A DNA stretch of 32,486 nt from Dimargaris cristalligena (GCA_027576995.1 JANBQC010000312.1:1-32486), one strand, 5' to 3'; shown: positions 21,965 through 31,820, numbered from the stretch's first letter. The notes: generated by a model not told the origin, from the letters alone. Numbers and translations: made by a program.

Positions 21965-22653
21965 ATGTCTGCCCCCAGTACCCTACCCCTCGCTGTGGAT
22001 GCCGAGACGCCTCTGTCCCGACCCGAACTAGACGTTCTGCGCCGTCAATTCGACCGGGAAAGCCCCAATGTTACCGTCCAGACCAAATTCAACTACGCCT
22101 GGGGATTGGTCAAGAGCAACTACCGCAAAGACCAGGAGAAGGGCATCACCCTGTTGCTCGAAGTGCACCAAGAGGCCCCTAACCGGCAGCGGGAATGCTT
22201 ATATTACATTGCCCTAGGCTTTTACAAGCTCGGAAACTACGCCGAGGCCCGGCGCTTTAACCAGGCCCTGCTGGCCTACGAACCGAAGAACGAGCAGGCA
22301 TTGTCCCTTGGCGAGCTTATTGACAAGAAAGTATCCAAAGGTCAGTCAGTCAGTCAGTAGTGGTCATGTTACCAACCACCATATCATGTATATAGCCCGG
22401 GCATTATTGGCACCCACTGGCTCCCCTATATTACATATACATGTATATCTCCCCATAGTAGCCGTTGTCTAACTCTAATATCCAATTTCACATATCCCCA
22501 TATCCTCTCTAACCTAACTATGTTATACATTCCTCCTCTTCAATTACTCGCTGGACCTATGTGCGGTGGCTAGATGGTATACTCGGCCTGGCCCTCCTTG
22601 GGGCATCGGTGGCCGTCGGTGCCATTCTGGTGGGCTTTCTCCGCCGCAAGTAA
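21965..22653 (+). CDS. FIS1: Mitochondrial fission protein Fis1 (2 exons)
   Basis: Tail-anchored protein of the mitochondrial (and peroxisomal) outer membrane that recruits the dynamin-type fission machinery. Exon 1 is 21965-22340 and exon 2 is 22574-22653, joined in phase 1 (AAA-G|AT-GGT), giving 151 residues, the normal Fis1 size. Exon 1 encodes the TPR-like helical bundle: [62 protein letters not shown]. Exon 2 encodes the C-terminal anchor [20 protein letters not shown] (about 126-145), followed by the short basic end GFLRRK. Without splicing the frame would run into the intron and stop after 131 residues, losing the anchor. The donor lies in a (GTCA)n tandem repeat; see findings. The gene converges on LSM3. 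Confidence 0.95.
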
Positions 22654-22769
22654 GCTATGCTGACACCAAACCACTTCAAACCACTTACCCTTGATTTACC
22701 AACCAACCAACCATTTGAGTAAAGCCAATTCCAAATATTGAGTGAAATCCACTACGTCTTTCTTTTTGT

Positions 22770-22775
22770 AATAAA
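22770..22775 (+). terminator. Possible FIS1 polyadenylation signal
   Basis: AATAAA 117 bp after the FIS1 stop in the narrow convergent spacer with LSM3. Confidence 0.35.
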
Positions 22776-22986
22776 ACCGTGTATGATGTATTGACGTTAA
22801 CTAAGTAATAATTCCGAGCCACATATACATTCCAAGAATAAATGTCCGTATGGGGGTTAAATCTCGAATTTAAACGGCTTTGGCGGGAGGGGAAACCTGT
22901 ATGAACATTCGTCAAAAGAAATAGCAAGAAAAGGTTAGATTAAATCGTTAGATAAAGGTGGCACTAAAAAAGTTCATGGAGGACCG

Positions 22987-23406
22987 CTAATGAGTATCCT
23001 TTAACCAGGTCAGCCGCCCGTCGTATCGATCAGAGTGGGAGTGGGGTAAAAGGGGAGAGAGAGACGGGAAGGGTGTGATTTTTTTAGAAATCATACTTAC
23101 CAGAATAACACCGTCGCCACGCACAAACAACATATCGACCTTCCGGCTAGTAGTACGCACGATCTCTTCTTGGGTCTCGGGATTCAAATCCACATGGGTG
23201 ACGTTCTCTTCCACATCCCCCAGGACCATGTTCAAGTGCTGGTCAAAGGCATGCAGCTTGCCTCGCAATTCGCGATCGCCGCGGAGTTTCACATAGATGT
23301 TCTCGTCGAGACTGAGTCGGACCAAATCCAAGGGTTCTTCGACTGACGATTGCACTGGAGGGTTCGTGGTAGCGGCAGGGGCGGCGGGGGAAGTAGCGGT
23401 CGACAT
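22987..23406 (-). CDS. LSM3: U6 snRNA-associated Sm-like protein LSm3
   Basis: Subunit of both LSm1-7 and LSm2-8 rings. Exon 1 (23406-23101, 102 codons) contains nearly the whole protein. It has an Ala/Pro/Thr leader, the family hallmark [20 protein letters not shown], Sm1 ending [20 protein letters not shown], and Sm2 [12 protein letters not shown] donor GTAAGT follows directly. The end is uncertain. Acceptor AAAG at 22999 gives a second exon of only four codons (Asp-Thr-His-stop; 105 residues). Acceptor TTAG gives an exon 22986-22948 and about 114 residues. Retention of the 102-bp intron stays open to the same stop at 22987 (139 residues). None ends in the usual APP-like tail. The Sm fold is complete in exon 1 in every model. 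Confidence 0.92.
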   Translation of the reverse strand: MSTATSPAAPAATTNPPVQSSVEEPLDLVRLSLDENIYVKLRGDRELRGKLHAFDQHLNMVLGDVEENVTHVDLNPETQEEIVRTTSRKVDMLFVRGDGVILVSMISKKITPFPSLSPLLPHSHSDRYDGRLTWLKDTH

Positions 23407-24149
23407 GGTGTATATAGTTTTATATAGATATAAGTAGAAGGGTAAGTGGGTCTGTCCTAATAAATTAAATCTGAATAAGGATTGTTGGGGAAATATGGAG
23501 TATAGAATGCCAAAGGGAATGGAAACAGCCTAGGAAGCACCAAACGTGGAAGAGATGTTGGGGTAGCAAGAGAGAGCGAGGGTGTGTATGTGTATGTGTA
23601 TGCCTGTACGCGGCGAACCAATGCGAATCCTGTGGGACACAGAATCCATTGCGGTTGCCCAGCGGGTTTCCCTTGGCGAAAAATAGTAACCCTTTCAAAA
23701 GACGACAATTTTTCTCGCTGTCCATAACGATACTTATCAGCAATTCCAATGGTTTCTTCTAATAAAGTGCTTGCGTCTTCTTGTTTCGAGATGCTGGACA
23801 GTAGCCTTATTTCGTTCGCCCTAAACCTTTTTCCGTAGTCCTCCCTTTATCGGGATAGTTGGCCGCCCCTACAAAGGAGGCTTTCGGCTGCCACGCATCT
23901 ACATACCCTTATATTTATAACCAAGACAGCCGAACTTCCCCGACACCCGACGATATATAGTGCTTTTATTGTATCGTAATCGATTCCCCATGCTAGTATT
24001 GGCACGTCTGGGTCATGGTCCCCGTCGTCAAGGTAAGTACTGTGTAAGAACATGGTTTATACATGTACTGCCCATAAGGAAGGGCCTAATCCTGTCGCTG
24101 GGAATACTGAACCTGCTTCCTAGTGTAATTCAGGCGCATAAATCTCTAA
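23407..24149. promoter_or_regulatory. Spacer between LSM3 and the divergent HAD phosphatase gene
   Basis: It holds both upstream regions. An open frame at 23960-24265 (plus, 101 codons) shows no family resemblance, and its possible donor at about 24034 finds no frame-keeping acceptor, so I do not call it a gene. The first 60 bp upstream of LSM3 contain TATATAG/TATATAG elements (about 23411-23430). A short TG-rich simple repeat lies at 23580-23600. Confidence 0.35.
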
Positions 24150-24336
24150 ATGTTGCCACAAACCTATATCGACGAATTGAAAGGTATGTGATTCCACTAA
24201 CACTCCCCTTAATTTCCGCGCTATTTACCCTACACTTCGGCACCCAGGCCTATTCACATCTTTAAGCCAAATAGGTGATTACTGCCGTTATAAAGAATCA
24301 TTTCCCCGGCGCTTCACCACCCCCACCAATACGAAC

Positions 24337-25701
24337 ATGGCCCACCAGAGGAGGGCCTACCACCATCACTCCATAACACCTGCCGCTGAATTACTGGTCA
24401 TGGATTTTGATGGAACTCTTACCGGCTCCGATACCATCGCCGTTCTAGCCGATCTGGCCATTAACCAGGCCCAATCCCGAACCGACCGCCAAGCCAACTG
24501 GGAACTTATAGTCCAGGCCTACGTCGCAGACTACAGCCAGTTTCAGGCCCGATGGGATGTCACCGCCCCTACCACCAACCCACCGTCCCGCCGCACCATG
24601 GTCGACCTCCAACGGTACTTTGTGGAACTCGACCATGTAGAGTCTCGGTCGATTGAACGAATCAACCAGCTGCGGTTTTTTCGGGGTCTGACCCAACGCA
24701 CGCTTCTGGAATACGGTCATCGGTCCGTTCCGATGCAACCACAGTGTCTGACAGCCATTCGGAATTGGCTTCAACCAACCACCGGGACCGGGATCGTCGG
24801 AGGTCGGGCGACGGTAGGTGCGGCTATCCCAAACGGACCAGATGGCCAGACCGGGATGGCCCCATTTGCTCCCCAATCTTCCGTTCGAAGGAGTGATTTT
24901 CCAGTAGAGGAACCAACACTACCGCCCTCCGCGACCCCCGCTAAACGCTACCGCGACTGGGCCATTTTATCAGTCAACTGGTCCTGCGATTTCATCTTAG
25001 GTTCTCTGCTACCTATGTTGGATTTGGCCCTCCCTTCGACCTCGCCGACCCCAACGCCCCCGTCTCGCTCTCCACCCCCATCCTCGACAACATCCCAGGA
25101 ACTGACCCCCGCCCTCTATCCCCCTCTGCTTAGTAGGATCCATAGTAACAACCTAGCCTACAGTGAAGAGCCCATCAGCTGTTCCCCGTTTCCTTCTTCG
25201 GCCACAGCAACTGGTACTATAAATGCACCTCTTCGTACCGGTCTCCATAAACTCAGCCGCCTGCGCCAAATTATCGACAGTTATCACTTGGACCCGGACC
25301 CAATCGGACCACCTCCCTTGATCGATCAATCGCTGGAAGGCGGAGAGGCAACGCTAATTAGTTCACCAACTGGTGGTGAAAGACTGAATATTAGCACAAT
25401 ATACGTAGGCGACTCTATCAACGACTTGCCCTGTCTACTGGAGGCCGATATAGGCATTTTGATTGGACATAATGCAACCGTTACTCAGTGGTGTGCCGAT
25501 CTAGGCATCGTAATCCACGACGGATTACCCCAACGAGTGCAGGTTGTACCGCACACCCAGCGTGCACGGCGAACCCGTTCCCGGGAAAGACACTCTACTC
25601 TCCGCCATCAGAACTGCGGTCTGCCTGACTCATCAGCTGGCTGGAGTCCTATTTACCGGATTACGCACTGGGAACAATTTGCAGCCTGGTACACTCATTG
25701 A
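24337..25701 (+). CDS. HAD-superfamily phosphatase, TH2-like (possible thiamine-phosphate phosphatase)
   Basis: A 454-residue intronless frame. HAD motif I is VMDFDGTLTG with nucleophile Asp23 and Asp25. The middle block SVNWSCDFILGSLL carries the usual motif II Ser region. Motif III/IV is IYVGDSINDLPCLLEADIGI (Asp359, Asp363). This last block, with LLEADIGI(L/V)IG, resembles the HAD domain of plant TH2, which dephosphorylates thiamine monophosphate. I infer a related phosphatase role; the substrate is not shown by sequence. Pro/Ser/Thr-rich insertions at about 235-255 and a Gly-rich loop near 150-170 make it longer than bacterial relatives. No TENA domain is present. The frame is open upstream of 24337 to 24248. 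An alternative start at 24150 joined through a 64-bp intron would add 40 residues (see findings). A TATAAAG at 24290-24296 instead fits the shorter form. Confidence 0.82.
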   Translation: MAHQRRAYHHHSITPAAELLVMDFDGTLTGSDTIAVLADLAINQAQSRTDRQANWELIVQAYVADYSQFQARWDVTAPTTNPPSRRTMVDLQRYFVELDHVESRSIERINQLRFFRGLTQRTLLEYGHRSVPMQPQCLTAIRNWLQPTTGTGIVGGRATVGAAIPNGPDGQTGMAPFAPQSSVRRSDFPVEEPTLPPSATPAKRYRDWAILSVNWSCDFILGSLLPMLDLALPSTSPTPTPPSRSPPPSSTTSQELTPALYPPLLSRIHSNNLAYSEEPISCSPFPSSATATGTINAPLRTGLHKLSRLRQIIDSYHLDPDPIGPPPLIDQSLEGGEATLISSPTGGERLNISTIYVGDSINDLPCLLEADIGILIGHNATVTQWCADLGIVIHDGLPQRVQVVPHTQRARRTRSRERHSTLRHQNCGLPDSSAGWSPIYRITHWEQFAAWYTH

Positions 25702-26171
25702 TCAGTCCAACGACTCTCGCTCGCATTCAACAATGATTAAAGTAACATGGGTTAGGACTACTATTCGGAATGATATATATTTCAATGGGAGAGTGGCTGA
25801 GCCAACGCTGAAAGTAAAGCAAGCCATCAGTAGATATTGCTAAATGACCATGCCCACTACCACAATCACGCAAGCGTCATATATATGTATATATTGTAAT
25901 GAGATATACCTAAGTGTGAATAAAAGGGAATGGTGAGATGTGATTGAGGAGACAAATCTAGAAGGACCCTGGCCAATATGCTGACAAGGACCAAAGCAAG
26001 TAGTCGATTACATGGTTAAAATGAGTGAGTAATAATAATTAAGCAATGTACTAAATAGCTGCTAAATAAGTAAACGGCTATTGTAATACGGTGGTATGTG
26101 CGTGGGTGTGGGTGTGTGGGGTAGGGTAAGACTGGGTAAAGGCATCGATTCATAGAGTCCCCCCAACTCGA
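25702..26171. other. Convergent 3' spacer
   Basis: About 470 bp between the stops of the HAD phosphatase (plus) and the dynein light intermediate chain (minus). It contains TA/TATA-rich tracts near 25878-25895, a GT-rich run at 26095-26120, and AATAAA at 25919-25924 on the plus strand that could end the phosphatase transcript. No gene is seen. Confidence 0.45.
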
Positions 26172-28493
26172 TTATTTCCAAATCTCACTACGCAGACGCT
26201 GTAGTTCAGCGGCAACATCCCGTTCACCGGTCGGAGTAGCCGCTCCATTTGAGCCCGCCGTAGCCGGCGCGGCCCCCGTTCCCGTAGTTCCCGTAGCGGA
26301 TTTCTTATCGAGCAGGGATTGGAAAAAATTAGCCACGATTTCGCGCTGGGCGGGCTGGGTTCCATCGGTGTTCATGGTAGCCATCGTTGGTGAGGCCGCT
26401 CGTCCCGTGGCGGAAGCGGAGTGGGTAATGCCGGCTAGGGTGAGATTACCACCATGGTGGCCACCGGTAGCCGAGTTAGAGCGTAGGAGACTGGCTAAGC
26501 CGGCCGCGGCCGCCGCTGATGATGACGATGCTGATGATGTCGCAGTCGAGGAGCCTATTGCCGATGACGAGTCCCGGATTTTAGTCATGCGCGCGAGTTT
26601 AGAGGCAATATCTTCACTAGATCCCGAAGCAGAGGCCGATGGCGCCGTTGTCGTTGTCGTTGCTGTCGCGGTCGCCGCCGCGAAAAGTGGGGGCTCAGAC
26701 CCCAGACCACTTCCACCGGTGAGACTAAGCCCATTGGTGTGGGGAAGGGTCGGGGACTTGACGTGGGGCACACCGAACTGGCCGCCATCATCACCCACGG
26801 TAGACAACGTATTGGTAGCATGGGCCGTTTTATCGCTCAGTGTCTGCTGGATATTCCGGTAGTGATATTCTAGGAATACTTGGTCGTCCTCCGCTTCCAC
26901 TGAGGTGGAGACCGTGAAGCCCGAATCAGCGGTGGTGGGGTCGGGAATGACCTCGGCGAAGATACGCAGAGCACTATCGGTCTGGCCCTGGATACCGCCA
27001 TCGACATTCATGTCCGTCTCCGAAAGCGGGTTTCCGGTACTGCTGGACAACTCCTTGCCCGCCCGGCGGAGCTGAATATCCCGGTCCCAGCCATCGGCCA
27101 TGGCCTGGCAATCGTAGCCTTCACGCAGGATTTGGATTTTGGCCCAGGAGTCCCACCCGGTCGGGACAAGCGCCCGGTCCCGCTCAACTACATCCGCGCG
27201 GTAGGGAAATGCGAATAATTTATGAGTACGATGGGGAAATAGCGCATTGGCGGCGGAGTTGCCTTGTGCCCCATCTGCCGAGTCCGAGGCCGTGCCATCA
27301 CCCCCCTCATCACCGTCGGCATGGTTATTTTCGGAGTCGGCGGCAGTCGTAAGCGATGCCACTGACGTGGGGTGGGTCAGCCGGTGTACGAGGTAGCGGT
27401 ACACTTGGGTGAAGGTATCGGGCTGGCGCAGGGAGGTGTAGAATAGAGACGCGCCGTACTTGAGGCAAATGGTGCGCATGGTTTGCTGGACAAAGTCGAA
27501 ATGATCCTCCTTATAGTCCTGTTCCCGTTCCAAGTTAGCCACGGCGTCGGCCTTGCAGCATACCACCACGATCGGGATACCCAGATTCTCACTCAACGAG
27601 CCGGGGCCCAGGGGCAGCAGTACTGAATGGGCGTTATTGCTGCTGGCAGTCGTGGTGATGGGTGGCCGGGAGGGGGCATCACCAAGGGGGGTATGGGGTG
27701 TACTCGCCGAATTGGCTGCTATGGGCGTGGGTTCCGCATATTCCTGGGTGAAACGTTCCAAGCGTTCGCAGCATTCCTCCAGAACCACCTTACCCTTGGT
27801 CCAACCGGACCCTCCTCCCCCTTTAGCAGTACTGGTGTGGCCCGGCGAAGCGGCCTTGATGCGCTCCACTATATTCTCTAGTACCAGAATCCATTTCTGG
27901 AGCTGGTCGATAAAGGTCCAGGGCCGGGTCCAGTCGAGCACAATCACAACGGCCGTTTTGGTCACCGTCTCGACATTCAGGGCGTATTGGAGCAGCGCCT
28001 GGTAAGTGGCGTGGTCATCGGCCAACTGGTACACTCCCAACCGGGCTACGTCGTCCTGCTCGTCGTCCTTGACATCAATGTACGAATAGCCCAAGGCCAG
28101 GTCGTTCGTGTGGGCAAGGCGACCATTCCCCGACGCATCGGTATTCCCGAGGTCGCCATCAGTGGAAGTTGAGGTAGCGGTAGTGGAGGTGGCCGTAGTA
28201 GCGGTAGTGGCAGTCGTAGCGGTCGAAATGGATGTAGTAGTGGTGGTTCCAGTGGATTTAGTGGTTCCGTCGCCGCCAGGCCCTAAGGCGGGATTGGGCT
28301 GGGCAAAGGCGTGGGCGGAGGCCAAGCGGAGTTGGTGGATGAAGGCGGATTTGCCACTATGGGGATCCCCGAGCACCAAGACGTGGGGATGTAGGGAGAG
28401 TTTAGACGACCCGACGCTACTTAAGATGTCCGACCACAGGTTGGTCGCAGGGGCGTCCGCCGGGGCGGTTTGGGCATCGGCAACGGCGGCCAT
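26172..28493 (-). CDS. Cytoplasmic dynein light intermediate chain
   Basis: DYNC1LI-type subunit that binds the dynein heavy chain and links the motor to cargo adaptors. The 773-residue single-exon frame shows a Ras-like fold: degenerate P-loop LGDPHSGKS (residues 41-49), LALGYSYIDVKDD, GVYQLADDHATYQALL, VVIVLDWTRPWTFIDQLQKW, IVVVCCKADA, TLRQPDTFTQVYRYLVHRL-like helix, and HKLFAFPYRADVVERDRALV with PTGWDSWAKI. The C-terminal tail carries REIVANFFQSLLDKK at 717-731, matching the amphipathic helix by which animal chains bind adaptors such as BICD and Hook. It is longer than human chains (about 500). Inserted low-complexity segments account for this: Thr-rich trinucleotide repeats at about residues 78-110 and Ala/Ser/Thr runs after 600. 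The first ATG is preceded by TATATATAG at 28503-28511. It converges with the HAD gene. Confidence 0.93.
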   Translation of the reverse strand: MAAVADAQTAPADAPATNLWSDILSSVGSSKLSLHPHVLVLGDPHSGKSAFIHQLRLASAHAFAQPNPALGPGGDGTTKSTGTTTTTSISTATTATTATTATSTTATSTSTDGDLGNTDASGNGRLAHTNDLALGYSYIDVKDDEQDDVARLGVYQLADDHATYQALLQYALNVETVTKTAVVIVLDWTRPWTFIDQLQKWILVLENIVERIKAASPGHTSTAKGGGGSGWTKGKVVLEECCERLERFTQEYAEPTPIAANSASTPHTPLGDAPSRPPITTTASSNNAHSVLLPLGPGSLSENLGIPIVVVCCKADAVANLEREQDYKEDHFDFVQQTMRTICLKYGASLFYTSLRQPDTFTQVYRYLVHRLTHPTSVASLTTAADSENNHADGDEGGDGTASDSADGAQGNSAANALFPHRTHKLFAFPYRADVVERDRALVPTGWDSWAKIQILREGYDCQAMADGWDRDIQLRRAGKELSSSTGNPLSETDMNVDGGIQGQTDSALRIFAEVIPDPTTADSGFTVSTSVEAEDDQVFLEYHYRNIQQTLSDKTAHATNTLSTVGDDGGQFGVPHVKSPTLPHTNGLSLTGGSGLGSEPPLFAAATATATTTTTAPSASASGSSEDIASKLARMTKIRDSSSAIGSSTATSSASSSSAAAAAGLASLLRSNSATGGHHGGNLTLAGITHSASATGRAASPTMATMNTDGTQPAQREIVANFFQSLLDKKSATGTTGTGAAPATAGSNGAATPTGERDVAAELQRLRSEIWK

Positions 28494-29110
28494 GGTTGCG
28501 AAATATATATAGATACAGTAATATAGAAGGAAGTGGCTGATGAGAGAGATGTAGATAGGGGGAAGTGGAAATTACCCAGAGTATAAAGTGAGAGGTGAAT
28601 GCGGTAAAGACAGGCGATATTTCGGATGAGGTCAAGGGTGGTAGGAGGAACTATAAACTCCGAGTCTAAGGGAGGAGAGAAGGGGAGTGGCGAGGTAGAG
28701 CATAGGGAATTCAGAGATGCGAGCTGAGCCGGCCACAACGGGAGGGCTGAAAAAGAGGGCGTAGGAGATACTGCATAATTCCACCAATATTGGGAGTTGG
28801 CCCAAGTGATCATCCAGCAGGGGTCGCTGGCTATATTCTTCACATAAAAGCTGGTCACCACACAATGCATGACCCTTTAAGTTCAAGGACCACCGCCAAC
28901 GATCAGCTCGTAGGCCATTTGATTTGAACTCCCTAATATATCATAATTAGAGTTGACCCACATTAAATACCTATCGAATATATGTTCTTTTCCCCCACAA
29001 TTATACACTAATGCGGGGATTCAGCCGATACTTCGCAGGTACCAGTAAATCCAACATGGGCCGAGATGGAACCGCTAATAAAAAGGACTATTTTTTTAAT
29101 AACTAGTTCA
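28494..29110. promoter_or_regulatory. Spacer: dynein light intermediate chain upstream region
   Basis: About 617 bp between two minus-strand genes. The several overlapping frames on the minus strand (28417-28886) lack family resemblance. A TATA-like tract is close to the dynein gene start. Nothing else can be supported. Confidence 0.4.
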
Positions 29111-30677
29111 CTATTTCCAAACATATAATCGATTATACTCCACGACAAACTCTATTAACGACACATAACCAGCACTTAATGACGCCTCCGCCACGGTCGC
29201 CACCTTCGAACCCAAGGATTTCTCCAGCGGGTCCGTATACAAACGCAGGGCCATGAATCGGGCATCGACATAGAGAAACGAGTTCCGATGTTGCCTATGG
29301 AACCATTGCACCACATGCTCAAAAAACTGGGGTTCAGCCGCCCATCTTGCATAAATCATATTATACGCCATGGTCGTTTCAATATGGGCTCGGGAATACC
29401 CAACCGTCGTCAAGAGTGATACGAGGAACCCGGAGAGTTCGACGGATAGGTTGAGTTGATGGAGTCGAATAATGAGCAAGTCGGCGGCTTGGACACGGCC
29501 GTGGGCGACGAGAACGGTCAAAATAACGTGAATGAGCGTTTGCCCGAACCCCACACACATGCCAGACCACGGCCCTGGTGCTGCAGTTGATCCAGTTCCG
29601 ATTCCAGCGGCGGGTGGTGGTAGTGGGGCTCGAGTTGAACCCCGATCGCCCTGAAACAACGACCCCGGTGGCCGCATCACTTCCTTTAGAAATAGGCGTT
29701 CCCAGTGGGTCTCCACCCCCTTCTCCAACATCACCCCACAAACGGACTCCGTATCGGCCGCAGGACCGAACAGTTGGGTTAAAACCCGGGCCAGTAGCCC
29801 CACGTTTCCTATTTTGGCTAGATATAAAATTGGAAACGCCCGGACCCACTGACTAGGGTTCAGTTGAAACAGGTCGACGGCTTTCAGGGACTGCAGCAAG
29901 GTGAAGAGCTTGGCCGAGTCCGAGCGATAGGCCTTCTGGAGGTCGACGTTGGTTAAGAGTCGCTGCAATAGATCGGATTCGGGGGCGAAGCTGAGATCAG
30001 TATAGCGAAGCGATACTATCTGACAAGCCATGATCCCGCTAACTTCAAACCGAAGTAGGTCTACAAGGGCTCTGGTGGGGTCCGGACCTTCAAGCGCTCG
30101 GCCTACTCGGGCGATGACCTAAATAGGCGTAACACAGAAGTTGGAAAAGGCTTACGGTTAATATTATTATACGAGATACATATAATACCTCGATTACCAG
30201 TCAATAATTAACCGTTATGGTGAAATGGATGCCCCAAGTCGCTTGGATTGACTAAGGATCCATTTGCGATAATAAGGTGTGACAGAACGGGAGGGGGGTA
30301 GCCGGGCCCATGTCTACAAGAAAAATAAATACACCGACATCACACGAAACATGTCCGCTACATGGGTTGTTGCTGGCGACTAATGTTTATAATACACATA
30401 CCAATTTTTTTAGTCGTTTCGCATAGGGCCGGAGCAATGGTCCCTTTCCCAGACCCTTTTCGAGTTGATGGATATCTCCGCCCGACAGATTATCCATAAT
30501 ATTGATCAGTAACTCCGTCGGCATATCACGAACGTTTCTTCGGGGAGACTGGAATGTTGAAGGAGTCGGGGGCATGTCCTTCTTGGGTGGCTCATCATAG
30601 GCAAACGAAGCCAAATTAAACACAATACCACCTGCCACAGTGGCCAAGACCCACCACCGAATGCTAACCGACACCAT
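29111..30677 (-). CDS. Protein with N-terminal hydrophobic segment and F-box-like motif (2 exons)
   Basis: Not a protein I can name. Exon 1 is 30677-30402 (92 codons) and exon 2 is 30118-29111 (335 codons plus stop). They join in phase 0 over a 283-bp intron (donor GTATGT, acceptor ATTTAG) to give 427 residues. Residues 5-27 (SIRWWVLATVAGGIVFNL...) form a signal peptide or membrane anchor. A Pro/Ser linker follows. Residues 51-92 (DMPTELLINIMDNLSGGDIH and on to RPYAKRLKKL) resemble the start of an F-box: MPxELLxxIxxxL, then D-x-x-x-L. Exon 2 looks helical throughout (LLQRLLTNVDLQKAY, FPILYLAKIGNVGLLARVL, VAHGRVQAADLLIIRLHQ) and could be degenerate ankyrin or other helical repeats. A Pro/Gly/Ala loop sits mid-way. 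No catalytic motif is seen. An internal ATG at 30031 would give 306 residues without the first exon; the perfect in-frame join argues for the longer form. Confidence 0.68.
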
Positions 30678-31820
30678 TATTGCGAAAGCTATGCTAGATT
30701 TTTTTACCGAAAATTATGGAGAATGCCTGGGATGGGGATAAGGAGAGGGGCGGTAGCTTGTTTGTGGCTAAGGTCAATTCTAATGCGCCTTTGAAGGAAA
30801 AGAAGAAGATCTGACCGCAAACCGAACGGGGGGTAATGAGTGATATAGACTAGTAACTTTCGAATGATGAGGTCTAAAGATGATTCGCAAAAATTGTAGA
30901 CTCAAAATAGTAGTCTCCTCACAAATGAAGCAGGAACTGAGTCGGTATTTATACTTATACGCGTTTGGGGATCCTTAGGCCCGGAGCATTGTGTCCATTG
31001 GGCCTCTTTATCAAAATATAAATTCAAGATTAAGTCCTATTGGGGTTGGGAAACGAAAAGGGGGGCTAGCCAACTTCACTTGACTCCTTAAAAGTGGAAT
31101 CAAGTACAGGTGCGTAATAGGGAAGTAATGTGCGCCAGTCGACTGAAGTGACGGGTGGTACAGTGCTACCATAAAAACATACATTGTATATACTGACTCT
31201 GTGTATTTCGGACAGCCCTTTCTCTCCACAAGTAGGGCATTTCCCAGCTCTTCATTCACAACAGGAAATAATCGGAAAAATATATTATTTTCATGGCAGA
31301 TTGAGTTTGAGTAATTACACCCTCCATAAGGAAAAATACACTCGCCCGTCAGACCCCAAACCAGTGGGTAGTGAAGTAATCAAACCTATTGCAAATTTAA
31401 TAGGGACCTACCCGCCCAACTATCATCAGCTAGGCCAGTTGACGTAAAAAAAACTCATCAAATTCTTCATGCTGGGCCCTGTTTAAGAGCACGAAGGATG
31501 TGCGTGTAAGGGATAAATCGGCGCTGTATACCCCAATTGCCTAAACGAAAAGAGGGAAAATACGAGTTCTCCACCCCCCGTTTCGGGCACCGGTTCTACA
31601 AGTCAGTGTGGATAAACGTGCACCAGTTATGGCCGCGGGTTACCGCGTGTCTACCTCCCCTTCCCTCATTGCCCATGGTACACCAGCTGCCAGCGACTGG
31701 AATATGTTGTGGGGCAAAATGGGGAACAGACGAGATGGCAGAGACAATACGATGCATTTGGGTTTCTTTCCGGAACCATTGGCCAGAGTAGCGGCGGGAA
31801 TAGACAAGTCGCAGGGGTTT
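30678..31820. other. Spacer upstream of the F-box-like gene
   Basis: About 1.1 kb with only short frames (87 codons or fewer) lacking family resemblance. It includes the promoter of the minus-strand gene starting at 30677. A GC-richer patch at 31600-31820 is open in more than one frame, but I cannot show it is a gene. Confidence 0.4.

Noticed and set aside
23960..24265. 101-codon plus-strand frame between LSM3 and the HAD gene
   Set aside because: No resemblance to known proteins. The GTAAGT donor inside it has no acceptor that keeps the frame, and it overlaps the alternative first exon of the HAD gene in another frame.
26368..26862. 164-codon frame opposite the dynein gene
   Set aside because: Val/Ala/Asp-rich mirror of the Thr/Ala/Ser low-complexity tail on the coding strand; a shadow frame.
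28890..28960. Possible tRNA B-box on the minus strand (GAGTTCAAATC)
   Set aside because: No matching A-box or foldable acceptor and anticodon stems around it.
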